From positions 3,047,532-3,111,531 of the forward strand of contig BCJX01000001.1 in the NCBI GenBank assembly GCA_001600415.1: a stretch of 64,000 bases of DNA. Direction: 5' to 3'. The stretch is from Pascua guehoae. Lineage: Eukaryota; Basidiomycota; Tremellomycetes; Trichosporonales; Trichosporonaceae. The position numbers and the translations under genes were made by a program. Below, in pieces: positions 21,915-33,291 of the stretch (position 1 is the stretch's first letter; every line of letters starts with the position of its first letter). Under the pieces are notes generated by a model that was not told the DNA's origin, ran no database searches, and worked only from the letters and a program-made list of their open reading frames with translations.

Positions 21915-22369
21915 AGAAGGGATGGCGACGTTCGCCCCGTATACACGGGAGGGGCGGGCGGGTATTGGTTTTTGTGACGTGTCGGTCTACGCATGTAATA
22001 GTTTGGTTTTATGGTAATGAATCAGCAGACAGCTGGGCGATAGCGGTACGGTAGGACCCGACGACGGCCCTTGGACGAGCAGTCAGCACGTGGATTGTTG
22101 ATACAGGTGCGTTCGCAAAGTCGAGGCTGCCACAGTGAGGCTCGAGCGGAGCAGTCTCAACTTTGCGGACGTCACTGTCTATTTCTTGTTTGATTTGTTG
22201 GCCCATTGCTTACAGCCGTGCTCACGTACTGACTACTGGTTTCCTCGCCCACTATTCACACAATGTCCGCTGACAAAGCCGCCCGCGCGTCGTACCTGGT
22301 CCAACAAGGATTCAGAAAACACCAGAAGTTCGGTGTCTGGACTGGAAGCTGAGAGAATGCAAACCCCAG

Positions 22370-22487
22370 CAACAACATGGGACGTTGACGACCGGTACAC
22401 AGTCCAGCCATAGCTAGAGCGTGTAGCACAACAACATGGGACGTTGACGACCGGTACACAGTCCAGCCATAGCTAGAGCGTGTAGCA
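22370..22487. repeat. Perfect 59-bp tandem duplication
   Basis: The 59-bp segment at 22370-22428 is repeated without mismatch at 22429-22487. Perfect identity suggests a recent duplication. Unlike most repeats here, 59 is not divisible by three. Confidence 0.97.
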
Positions 22488-23160
22488 TTAGTCCACCGCA
22501 CAAAGCAGACGGGTCGGATGACGAGTCCAAGGCATTGGTGGTCTGGTGCGCAGAAAGGTGATTTTTGCGCATCAAGTTAAAAACCCAGGTAATTAATCAA
22601 CACAGCAACGACAATAAATCGCCATAGCCAACAGCCAACAGCGTGATGCCACTACCCGCCAGCCAAGCATACGACGTACAGTATGCGTATGCAGCCTCAC
22701 AATCGGGTGGTGTGGGACCAAGATTGCCAGGCATGGGCGAGCGTATTGATCCGCACCTTAAGAGTATCCAAGAGCAAGTGGCTGCACGGGCGCCTGGGGT
22801 GGCGACGCGACACCATTATGCCCTCTGGTCGTACATGGTCAAAGGAGCGGGAGCATGAAGACAGTAAGATGGCAACGACGAGGACAGGTACACGGCATAA
22901 CCAGGCAGACGCAGGGGTTTGACCTTTGCCAGACTCAGTCGCCACACTTGACCTTGTGACGGCTATTACTTAGGCTGCACAGTGGCAGCTGTACCCCTGC
23001 CCCATTCATGACGAGGTCGTCACCAGTACGGGCCAGTATTCGGACCCTCGAGCAAGACAACGAGCATGAACAATAGACTACGCCGACGTTTGGAAAATAA
23101 AATGAATATAAATAAATAAATGAAAAAGGGGGACAAAAAAGGCATGAAGACACGCACCAC

Positions 23161-23165
23161 AAAAA
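23161..23165 (-). terminator. RNA polymerase III terminator of tRNA-Pro
   Basis: Five A on the plus strand give a T5 run in the transcript strand immediately after the tRNA 3' end, the standard Pol III stop signal. Confidence 0.75.
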
Positions 23166-23166
23166 G

Positions 23167-23262
23167 CGGCGGACACTGGGGTTTGAACCCAGGACCTCTC
23201 GTAAACGTTCGAACCCGAAGGCAAGCCCAAAACGAGTATGATACCACTACACCATGTCCGCC
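23167..23262 (-). tRNA. tRNA-Pro(UGG): tRNA-Pro(UGG) with 22-nt intron
   Basis: The minus strand folds into a full cloverleaf. The acceptor stem is GGCGGAC/GTCCGCC and the D-arm contains the A-box TGGTGTAGTGGTA. The anticodon stem is CTCGT/ACGAG with loop TTTGGG plus T38. The T-arm is CCTGG-GTTCAAA-CCCAGG-like and contains the B-box. The anticodon is TGG. A 22-nt intron (23225-23204 on the minus strand) sits after position 37, the canonical site for nuclear tRNA introns. The arrangement closely matches the intron-containing tRNA-Pro(UGG) of budding yeast. A T5 terminator follows at once. Confidence 0.95.
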
Positions 23263-24823
23263 GTTGGTTTATCAAATTGCTGGTACGTTATGTGGTGTGT
23301 CCATCGCTGGACGTGCGGCAATTTGTGGATCCGCCGGTCCCAGATCGCCATCAACGCCCAGACTGATGTTCAGAATCCTCTGCTGACGACCTTGTCGTGC
23401 GACAATAAACTGTTCTCGCCTCTTCACCTCAACTTCCGTGTACTTCACAACTGTACTGTGCGGTGAGGTGCCAGGCCCTGTCGTCACTGCAACTTATTTG
23501 CGCAAACACCTACCGTAGCTGAAGCACTTTCATGGGTCTGCTCATGTCCCCGCTCGCAACGCCCGTCAATCGGCAAAGCCAAGAGAGGCACCACCCCTAC
23601 TTGTACATTCTCTGTTTTACTCCATGTCGACCCACACGCCCAACGTGACTGGGTTCATGGTCCATGGTCCGGCGCCCTAAACCAGGGTGCACCGAGTCGA
23701 GAGCGGTGTTCGCCGCAGGCACTAGTCGCAACACATTGATTCTGGCCAAAAGAAAAGCTCAAAGAACACCTTCTCAAGTCTGTCCCTCGTTCTTGTCGTA
23801 TCTCACCTTGCCGAGCCCAAACAATAGTACTGTTTTGCTGTGTTACCACCCTCCCCAGCCCAAGATCATACTTCTAGGGCCCGACGCCACCGATTCGCCC
23901 CTTGGCCCTAGTTTAGGCCTGTCTCTGGTTGTTTTCCTAGTGGAACAAGTGCAGTAGTGCCTTTGATCCACAGGGCTGGAATGATTTGTCCAATCGTGCT
24001 TTGAGAGTTACACATGGGTCAAGTTGTGATTCTGGTGTCGGGAATAGCGAATGGGTGTTGAGGTATTGCACATGGCTGGGCGGAACAGGGTGGTCTAGCG
24101 GGACTTGCCGCCTAACAGGGCTGGTCACCATGGCATGCCCAGCGCGTCGGTGGACGTTGAGTATGGTATCAACACTTTGCACGACGTCGTGCGCGACAAA
24201 CGCTAGCGGGGGGATGCTCACGCATGAAGGGTGGTTGGGCACACATTGGCATGGCAGAGATCTAGCCTGGAGCGATACGCGACGATGTCGCCCAAGACTC
24301 CTATACTCTTGCACATCCAGCACGCCTCCACTCGCAATTAGACGCAAATCAGTACACAAGCATCGTTGAGCATGACACGTCCATCAATCTAGCTACAACA
24401 CGGGACGGCGATGAGATGGAGTTTACGCGGATGACGAGCCGGTGTGTGGTGGTGTGGAGTGGGGTGTGGGTGTGGGTGTGGTAGGGTGAAGTGTGGTGTG
24501 GTGGGGTTGCCTGCGTGGAGGCTACGTGTGTATAAACTGCCACGCCTTTGGCATTTTGATTACTGCAGTGCAGGATAGGTGGGAGAAGGAAAAGGTAGAA
24601 GGGGATCGCCGGATGCAGAAGACTGGGATGTTGTTGTTGGAAAAAGCAAGGTCCTAGCGAGACAAGTTTTGATTTGAGGGCCCAAAATACACTGCCGGCG
24701 TGGGACAGCACGCACTGGCGCGCTCGTCGACGCTGTGCGTGCTGCGTGGGTTCTACCGCGACGCCGCTCTATGCCACAATGGCACTTAGACATTTGCGCT
24801 TAGACATTTAATGAACGTCAAAT
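23263..24823. other. Intergenic DNA between tRNA-Pro and the SFP1-like gene
   Basis: No gene is supported. A GT-rich patch (TGTGGTGTGG-like, about 24450-24510) is the only simple-sequence feature. The right end is the 3' flank of the SFP1-like gene. Confidence 0.4.
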
Positions 24824-27214
24824 CTAGACGTCGAGTGGGTCGACGCTAGAAAAGAGCACGGCGTCGCGTCCTCGCTGCACGGGCATCTTGGGGGCCTGTG
24901 CCTGATGAGGTGGGGTGGCGGTAGCAGCCGCCGTGGCAGGTGCAGGGGCTGCTGGGGCACGGTTGGCTGTAGCCGTAGCGTTGGCGTTTGTGGTCGCCGT
25001 CGTGGTCATGACAGCGGCGGGAGCGCGCGGGGTCGTCGTGCCGTTCCCGACGGCCGTCGACCCGTTGACCGTCCGTGGCTGGGCGGGCCACGTACCCATG
25101 CGTGGCGCAGGGTTGTTGGGTCGCGTTGGGACGGCGTACGGCGCAGCATTGGCACGTCCGTTCTGGCCCGACCGGTCGCGCTTCGGAATAGGAGGTAGGG
25201 AAGGAGGGTGGGGGTGCGTGCCGTTTTGCAGCATACGCAGGCCGTACTCGCCGTGCTCGCCAGAGTTGAGGTAGTGGTACTGAGAGTTAGCCGAGGCCGT
25301 CAACGTGTTGGTACCCACCTTCAAACCATTCATCTGGCGGTAACGCTTGGTGCAACCAGCACCAACGGCGCACACGTACGGGCGCGACCGCTCCTCGGCC
25401 TCTTCGAGTGTGAGACCGTGGTCAATCGCGTCGTGGATGGCAAAGTCGCACTGGCTACACAATGGTTAGTACCGTCTACATTTGCAACCTGATTTCTACG
25501 CACCCCTTTTGCAAGTGATACTTGAGGCCATTGCTCTGCTTGTACGCTTTGTTGCAACCAGGGTTCGGGCACCGCCATGCCTTGTGCGTCGTAAACAAGC
25601 TCGGCTGCGGGAGCTGGGGCTCGGGGGCCTTGGGACGTTCGGCAGGAGCAGGAGCAGCCGCAGCGGCATCAGTAGCAGCAGCGTCCTTTGCCTCGGCGGC
25701 CTTGCCGTCGGCTGGCGCGGTCGGCGTCGTCGCACCGGCCTGGCCCTCCCTGCGTCCGACAACAGTCTGGGACGCCGGCGCACCCATCGCTGCTGCAGCA
25801 GTAAAGAGGACACCGGGGGCGACGGCCGTCGGGCCTGGGGGCTTTGTAGATTCGTCAAGCAGCCCAGCCTTGCCCGCAACCACCTCGTTGAAGGCGCGGT
25901 CAAAGCGGGTCTGGCCCGTCTTGGCAGATGGGCCGAGGAATGCGCCGCGAGAAGCAGCTGTAATCTTTGGTTGCGCAAAGGGCGCAGTAGTGTGGTCCGA
26001 GCCTGTCGGGGTAGCAAGATTGTCGGGGGAAGACGAAGTAGACGCCGAGGGTATGGATGGGAGCATTGCATGGCTGTCAGTCGGCGGCGACTTGAGCACG
26101 TCGGACAGCTGGAGGGGTGCAATGGTGCTCGTGGCCGAGCCTGCGGCCGACGGAATGTCGGGCTTGGGGGCGATCCCCGACGTCGGTGTGAGCGGGTAGG
26201 TGGGCACTGGGCGTGGAGACGTAGACGAGCGGTTCGAGTGGGTTGTGCTCGGAGGTGGGCCAGAATCAGTCTCGCCAAGGTCGAGATCCATGGCGAGGGT
26301 AACGGGCGAAAAGCCAGCGTCGTGGTTAGGGTCCGAGTACGGGTGCTGATCCTCGACGTGTTCGAGGAGTGCGTGGAGGCCATCGTGCTTGATGCCGCAG
26401 CATTCGTACTCCTTTGTGTGCTCGGCCTCGGAACGGAGTGTCATGAGCGTCTCGAGCTGACCGCGCGAGAATGAGTGGGACAGCGAGCCCATTCGCCCGC
26501 CAGTGGTGAGGGACGCAAGCGACGTCGAGAGGGCACCAGGTCCATAGTCGACACTGCCGCTGACGGCCGCTGCGTACGAACGGCGCGTGTAGGATGAACC
26601 AAACAGTCCAAATGCGGACGACGACGCCGCAAACGATCCTGGCTCCATGTTGATGGAGGTGGAGAAGGGCATGTGTGGCGAGTCACTGTTTTGGGTCAGC
26701 TGGGTTGATTACAAGCCATTTGCGGATCCGAGTGGCAAGAGTGATAGCCCATGACATGATGGCTGTGGGGGGCGTTGTCCCCGGGTTGGCCACCAGGGGT
26801 GACCGCCCAGCGTGTTGTGTTGGCCGGATCTTCGCCGAGCAAGCCCTTCACACACACGCGGGGCTATCCCAAAGCAGTGCTCTTGATATGCACACTGTTG
26901 TTGCGGCGGTGCCGCAACCAGCAGTGGAACTGTGGCCGAATCCGTCACCGTCAAACTCACTGAGCGTCGCCGTAGAAGCGCGCGCCATAGCTGCCTGGCA
27001 CGCCCGACTTTTTCTCAAAGCTGAATCCGCCACCGTTATTGAAGCTGACACCACTCATGGCGGCGCCAAAGCTCATGGGGGACGCGCCTGTCCGACTCCC
27101 ATATCCGGGGAAGCGGAGCGAGGCGGCGTTTGACTGGGACATTTTGCGGTTTGACCGTGATGGGTTGGCCGGTGCCGAGATTGGCTGTGGTGGCTGGGAC
27201 TGGGGCACTGGCAT
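24824..27214 (-). CDS. SFP1: SFP1-like split C2H2 zinc-finger transcription factor
   Basis: Four exons: 27214-26961, 26685-25504, 25454-25319, 25279-24824, giving 675 residues with every junction in frame. It matches the fungal Sfp1 family, regulators of ribosomal-protein and ribosome-biogenesis genes that respond to TOR and nutrients. An N-terminal finger-like element (about 178-205) reads YECCGIKHDGLHALLEHVEDQHP. The C-terminal pair is CPNPGCNKAYKQSNGLKYH (about 456-474) and YVCAVGAGCTKRYRQMNGLKYHY (about 507-530), followed by the family-typical LNSGEHGEYGL. The latter finger is restored only when a 39-nt, frame-preserving intron (25318-25280) is removed; reading through it would insert 13 residues in the finger. 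The rest is Ser/Thr/Ala/Pro-rich. The tail has Thr/Asn/Ala repeats. The ATG at 27214 has a CCACGATG context. Confidence 0.9.
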
Positions 27215-30200
27215 CGTGGGCAAGAGTAGAGTGGACACGGTGAAGCGTGTATAAGGGGGAAAGGTGGGGAGGGGGGCCAGTTGATGACCAAAGGGGGTCG
27301 AGGTGGGGAGGAAGACGGGGGAAGGCGCTCAAAGGCGGCAGAGGGAGACTGGGGGCTGTACACTAAGCCGAGAGGTGGGGTGGTGCCGTGTTCGTGTTTG
27401 CGCTTTTCGGAGAGCCTCGTGAGGCTGGTGAGCGGCCGGCGCCGCGTATATGTTGCGTGTGTAGGTATCGGCGCTACGAGTGCGCTGTTGATAGTGGGAG
27501 AGGTGGCGGGGAAGAAGAATAATGTGGGGAAGGGGAGAGAGGATAATAAAGAGGAAGGAGGGAGGTGGTGATGGTGGTGTTTCCAAGAGGACGAGTGCCG
27601 CCGCACTGTGTACGGTGTGTCTGTCTATAGTTTGCCAACTAAGTTGGGTTGTGGATGCATAGGTCGACGCCGAATTCAGGGTTCTGGCACACACTCCCCC
27701 CCTCTCTCTCTCTCTCTCTTTCTCCCTTTGACTTTCCCCACCCCCCCTCATATGGCCCAAGGCCCAAGGATCCGAAGAGGACGCACCACGGCCAACCGCG
27801 GGATGTATTGCCCGGATTGCAGGTTGGTTGGTCTGCCCTTGCGCCCACGCGCCCAGAGTGGAGGCAAGGGCTGCGGCTGCCAGTGGCCAGTGGCCAGTGG
27901 GTGGGGTGGCTCTAGTGGCCAATCTGAGTCACAGAGTGGCCAATCTGGCCAATCTGTCCAAACCTAGGTACCTGCCTACCTGCCTGCAGTACCTCTGCCT
28001 CTGCCTTGGCTCTCCTGCCTGCTCCTGCACAGTCCCTCGCCCTGCAGCTTGCCTGACCTTTTTTCCTGTACCTCCCTGCGCCCCCTTTGCCCTCATTCAT
28101 TCCCTAAACTGCATTAGAGTATCGAGCTTTTGCTACCGACCGACCGCCACTTTTGAAAACCCAAAATGAACTCTTTTACCCCGGAGCCCGTAATACAAAC
28201 CCATTCCACTACCTTCTACAACCATACTCGTATCTCGCTTGGCTCCACAGTGCTCGTTACGCTGCGCTGCTGTGTCAGAGTTTGGTAAAACAAGTCACCG
28301 CCCAAGTCCGAGACCAGGTCCGGCCGAGCATGCTCACATGCATCAAAGTGAACTGTTAACGAGGGTGGTGTGCGGAGGGGGGTGGTGCGGAGGCATCATC
28401 GACCCGACCGAGACAAGAGGCAGCTGATGACGAAAAGAGGCGGCGGGAGAGAACCACAAGAGGTGCACGAGAGAAGCGAGAGCGAGAGGGAGAAACGGCG
28501 CTACGGCGAGACAGAAGCAGAGGCGGAGCTGAGCTATAGGGTGATAGAAGCACAGAGGCGTGCCAGGCTGCAGCAGTTGCATCTGCCATGCCGCTCGTGC
28601 ACACAAACATGAGGTCCACCAAGGCCGCATCAGAGGAGAAGAACCTGGGTGGGTGGAGCACGCAGGATATGGACAGGACCCTATTCTTGTGGCAGTGGCG
28701 GTGGCTTGCCCGTGCAGCCACTGTCACTGGCGGGTCACCGTGCGCTGGCCGTGCTCTTGGATTCTCTTGGTACTGTTATCCATACAGCAACTGTACGGCC
28801 CATGTTCGCGCACATGTCGCGCGCACCCAAGCTCTCGAGCTCGCTGGGTGGGGTCTTTTGTCCACATTGCGGCGGTCTGTGCATACGCGTCTGCGTCCAA
28901 GCGTCAGGAAGCCACCAGCAGTGGCGAGTCACGAGTCGCGAGTCGCTAGTCGCTAGGCGCGCAATGACCCTCGTGTCCCCTCGTGCACCCTCCTCTTGTG
29001 TGTCTGTTCCCCTCATGAGTCTTTGTCTGCCCCCATTGTCCTCTTTTTTTTTTTCAAGGCAACAACTAGTGTGCACTGTCCTTTCATGTCCTCGAGTCAC
29101 GGGTCACCACCTCGGCCCCTCGTCTTCCTCGCCAACAACCTGGATACGCACCTACCACCCTGGACACAAACCTGGGTTACTTTGAACCTGATGCTACCTG
29201 ACGCTTTCACCCAATGGCCAGTCGGTCCGTTCTGACGGACCGGAGGACCCCAGGTTCCAGGTACAACCCCTCGGTTTGGTTTCGACCCACTCCTTTTTTT
29301 CGCCCTCATGCAACTGTGCCCATATGCTTCGGCGCAAGTGCGTCTCTTTGCCTCTTTGCTGCACCGTGCCTCTTCGATCGTGCGGCTCTCCATCCGACCC
29401 GGATGAGGCGGGCTGAACCTTGAGCATGCCTATGGCGTGGCACACGATCTTGGCTCTGCTCTCGAAACTTGATGGAGCCAGAGGGCGTGGTCCCAAATGG
29501 TAAAGTGGCCTCACCGAGGTCAGCGTGTCCCTCGACGCCACGACGCCTCGGCCCTGCGTCAAAGGATCAAAGTCATGTGTCCTATCCTCGATGGCTCTTG
29601 CCTCAATCTGGAAAGCTGAATACAAGGCATCCGTCGCAATAAACGCCCTTAAGCCTTTTAAGCCCACTCGTGTCTAAACCGTTCAACGCACACGGATCAG
29701 TGGCGTCGGTCGAACGCAACCAACTGCGTCACACGACGCAGAAAAAACGGGGGGGGGGCTTGCAGTGTGCTGTGCTGTATGTACGTTAATATTGTGCACT
29801 ACCCCGCGCTGCACGTGCTTTAGCGGGGTTGGACCGGGTTGCAGGGTGTAGAGGGGCTAACATGCTGGGTCCGCGGCCGAGGGTACGAGGGGCCGGGATG
29901 GCTGGGTGGACCCCATGCACAGCTGGGGACTGTGCACCAGCCGACTGTCACTGGTGACTAGCAAGTGGAGCCGGGGTCCAGCACATGGTGTCCCCGACTC
30001 ATGCCTGTGGCACAAAGTCTCCACGATCTGAAAAGACAACAGGAGGCGAGCGCAGAGTCGACCAGAATTCAGATGCGACGCATGCGACAACGGCGAAAAA
30101 AAAAAGGGAACGTCATTACGTGCATACCCCAGACCCTGCGCAGACTCCAAAGAAAAACAAAGGTCACATACCCCCGACCCACCCCTGGTCAACGTAACTG

Positions 30201-31140
30201 GCGACACCGCCTGGGCCGAGACACAGCTGCAAGCGACCGGACGGACTGAGGCGTCTGCCGATCTCGGAAAACAGGAGATCGTATATACAACTGCCACTGG
30301 CTGGCAGAGGCGCTCGACGTTTGTGGCGGAATACGTTCACTGGGGCATTCAGTCGGGCGGACTGCCTTGCTCCAACGCTGGATTGAACGAGTCTGGAATG
30401 GGGTATGTGCTGCGCAACTCTCCACAGATCCGAGTGCGCTAAGCGCGCTATGCCGGAGTGCTCGATCCATCCCCCGTGGTGCCTTGGTATGTGCATACCC
30501 GTGTTAATCACCGACGGGGGGCTGGGACAGTCGACGCTGGGCTGGCGCTGCCACGGCTACATGCAGAGCAGTGCCAGACAGTGTGGCGGCCGACCTGGTG
30601 ATGCTCAGTCCGCTTTCGTCTCAACGCGATAGAGTTGGGGGGGCTACAGTACGACCTTGTGTACGGGGCCTGCTCGCATCGCAACCGGAGGTTAGTTCGC
30701 GCGTGCCGCATGCGTCTGCAGTGCGTCAATGCCCCGAGGCAGCACAATCGACTGTAGAAATGCACCGGATGGCCTGCTCGGTATCTCGATAAGTCTGTGC
30801 CTGACTTTACCGGTGCGGCACTCTGTGCCTGCCTGTTCCTCATGCCAAGTGTTATCGAATGCGATTGGGAGGTGGAAACGCGACGCGTACTTTAGCGTTT
30901 CGATAGAGGAATGGGTACGGCTTCATGGTGTGCATGTGACCCAAACGCGAGTCTGGCGTCCAGGAGCACACCGATGTGCTGCAGTTTACGGTACACGTGT
31001 CTGGTGTCGGTCCAGTCCCACGCGAGAGCCATTGAGCCATTGTTGGAGGCCTTGATGAAGCAGAGACAGCTATTTCAACACTGTACACTTTGCCACATGA
31101 AGCCTGTGCGACACGTGCGACACGATGAGACCATACATCC
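27215..31140. other. 3.9-kb gene-poor interval upstream of SFP1
   Basis: The part next to 27215 is the SFP1 promoter and leader. A CT-dinucleotide run lies at about 27699-27722, an AGTGGCCA-type patch at about 27880-27955, a GAGTCGCTAGTCG patch at about 28920-28960 and a G10 run at 29749-29758. Short open frames occur but none has a domain or a consistent splice structure. Confidence 0.5.
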
Positions 31141-32998
31141 CTACATCTCCGGTGGTGGCGGCGCGGGAGGGCTCTCTGGAGGCGGAGGCGGTGGTGTATC
31201 CGGCGGTGGGGGCGGCGTATCTGGCGGCTCGGACGGCTGGTCGCTGCCGCTCCCACTCCCACTATCACTATCACTATCGCTGCCATAATCTCCCAGCCCG
31301 CCAAGCGCCTTCGGCGCACCTCCTGTCCGGCCGCCAATTGGCACCGATCTCCCCGCACCAGCTCCACCTCTAGCACCTCCATGCTCTGCACGTACGCGGG
31401 TCCACGCTCGGGCATACCGGCCACCGGGGCGGAGAAAGGCGAAGCGCTCGTCGGCGCCGTGTCTTGCCAGAATACGTGTTTCGAGGGCGACTGCGTTGGG
31501 TGAGGCAGCAAGAGATTTGGCCGTGTGGGTCATGAGCGTGAGGATCGGGGCTGGGGGCTGGCGATGTTAGTCCAGCGGCAGTGAGGGGGATGAGGGTGGA
31601 AGTGCAGGTAACAATGCTGGGGGAACCAAGTAGAGACCCTTGAATGCACCCCAGCCGGAACTGGACATGTGCAAGCAATCGAGGTGCGTGGTTGATGTGC
31701 CCGAACTCATAGTGCACATGATGTCCTTAGCTGAGTACACCACAGCTGTGCAAGTTATTCAGAACAAATAGTAGACACGGCACCTCCTCAGAGTGGACGG
31801 GGCTGCACACAAGCAGTAGCGACCACCGACAACCAAACCACATACACATGACCTTGGTGCCCAGACCACCCACTCAGCAGGGCCACTCCTCCCTATCCCT
31901 CATCATTTCCTGGACAAACCGACACGAGTAGTAGCTCAATGAGCCGTGGCTCATACCCAGCTGCCCTCTCTCAATCACCATTCCATGCCCTACCACGTTG
32001 CGAAACGGCCACCCTCAGCACCCCATCGCACCAGCTGCAAACCCCCCCCCCCTACCCCCGGGCCGCCGCCACGTGCCACACCACGCCCACGCCCAACCAA
32101 ACTCACCTCCTCCTCCTCGAGCGCCCTCTCCCTCTCCCGTTCCTTCTCCCGCTCCTTCTCCGCGACCTCATCCTCGCGCGCACGCTCCGCCAACCGCGCT
32201 TCACGGAGCCCGTCGACCCAGCGCCGCCTACGCGCCGCGACGTGTGCCTCGAGCTCGTCGCCCGAGAGGTCAAAGGTGGACTCGGCGTCCGATGGCGCCG
32301 ACCACGTCGAGGACGGTGATGATGGTGGAGACGAGGTCGGGGACGGGAGTGAGGTGAGGAGGTGGATCAGGTTGTAACTGGAGTTAGCTGAGGAGAGAAG
32401 AATGTCAGATTAACGGGGGCGTTGGTAGGATGGGGGAGTAGTGGTATGGAGGGCCACAGAAAGGAGTGTGGAGGGGGGCAGTTTGGGGTGGGGAGAGTGG
32501 CCCAAATGGAACGACGCTGTGGAGAGCAGAGTGCAAGGCCTGGAGGAACCAGAGAGGCAGTACCAGCTTTGATCCACACACCGCGAGCCAGTGGTGAAGC
32601 TATAGTGCATCGCTAGTTGGTGCCAGCCATACCCAGCCAACATGCCAGCGGACTGACATTCTATCCCACCCCCATAGTTTGGGCAGGTATCCAGATCGAA
32701 CCTCAACCAGGGCGTATGTCGCACCATATCCCCAATGGTGACAGTCACGATATCCACTATGACGAGAGAAAGGTACTCACCGATCCGCCCATATCCCTCC
32801 CTCGTCATCTCTCTCGTCATCACCCGCCCATTGTATCGTCCGCTCGCGCTGCCCACCACGCACGAGTGTCGCCTCGTACGCGCGCACATACGCCGCGGGA
32901 GGCAGGGGTGGTGGGTCGCGTTCCCGCTCGCGCTCCTTTTCGCGCTCGCGTTGTTCGCGGCGTTCATGCGGGCGTGGCCGTTTAAATGGCCTCGGCAT
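31141..32998 (-). CDS. SURP-like protein with acidic/Pro-rich tail, probably RNA-processing
   Basis: Three exons: 32998-32781, 32377-32107, 31557-31141, giving 301 residues. The introns are large (403 and 549 nt) but have good donors (GTGAGT) and CTAAC-type acceptors (CTAACTCCAG, CTAACATCGCCAG) and keep frame. Residues about 14-28 are an Arg/Glu run. The middle part has an ordered-looking segment (DRYNLIHLLTSLP) and a Lys/Arg/Glu coiled region (RWVDGLREARLAERAREDE). The C-terminal third contains LETRILARHGADERFAFLRP then GGRYARAW, which resembles the core of a SURP domain, a module found in splicing factors. Then come SDSDSD, GSGSGSD and poly-Pro stretches. It is divergent from Cactin with 293 bp between the ATGs. 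The SURP assignment is a motif impression; the family is not firmly identified. Confidence 0.65.
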
Positions 32999-33291
32999 GG
33001 TTGTGGGAGAGGGGCCAAAGGGGAGGTCCGGGATTGAGAAGCGAGGGGTGCTGGAGGCGATAGGTAGAGGACTGGTGGGAGTGTGAGCGTCTTCGCCTTC
33101 CTTTGCCTTTGCAACCATGACGAGGAGCTGATCATCAACAATACACGTCACGTGACCTTTTAAGTGGAGGCAAGCGATTACCCTGGGTGGTGATTTGCTC
33201 CCGCTCGCCACCCAGAAACACAAACGAAGTGACTGCCACCGATGTAATCTGTAACATCTAACACTACTTTGTCTTTCCAACAAAGTCCGCC
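32999..33291. promoter_or_regulatory. Divergent promoter between SURP-like and Cactin genes
   Basis: Only 293 bp separate the two start codons, so the promoters must overlap. Near the middle, at 33147-33156, is the perfect 10-bp palindrome GTCACGTGAC, an extended E-box of the Cbf1/USF type that could serve both directions. Confidence 0.6.

Larger units (their letters stand above)
21915..23166. other. Intergenic region with a 59-bp tandem duplication
   Basis: 3' flank of the membrane-protein gene, then non-coding DNA. Apart from the duplication at 22370-22487 and a T-run/A-rich patch next to tRNA-Pro (about 23085-23165), I see nothing that supports a gene. Confidence 0.5.

Noticed and set aside
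25482..26474. 330-codon plus-strand frame
   Set aside because: It is antisense to SFP1 exons and has the Arg/Gly-rich composition expected of a GC-rich shadow frame.
29460..29600. Segment with a tRNA-like A-box (TGGTAAAGTGG)
   Set aside because: No closing acceptor stem and no acceptable B-box could be found.
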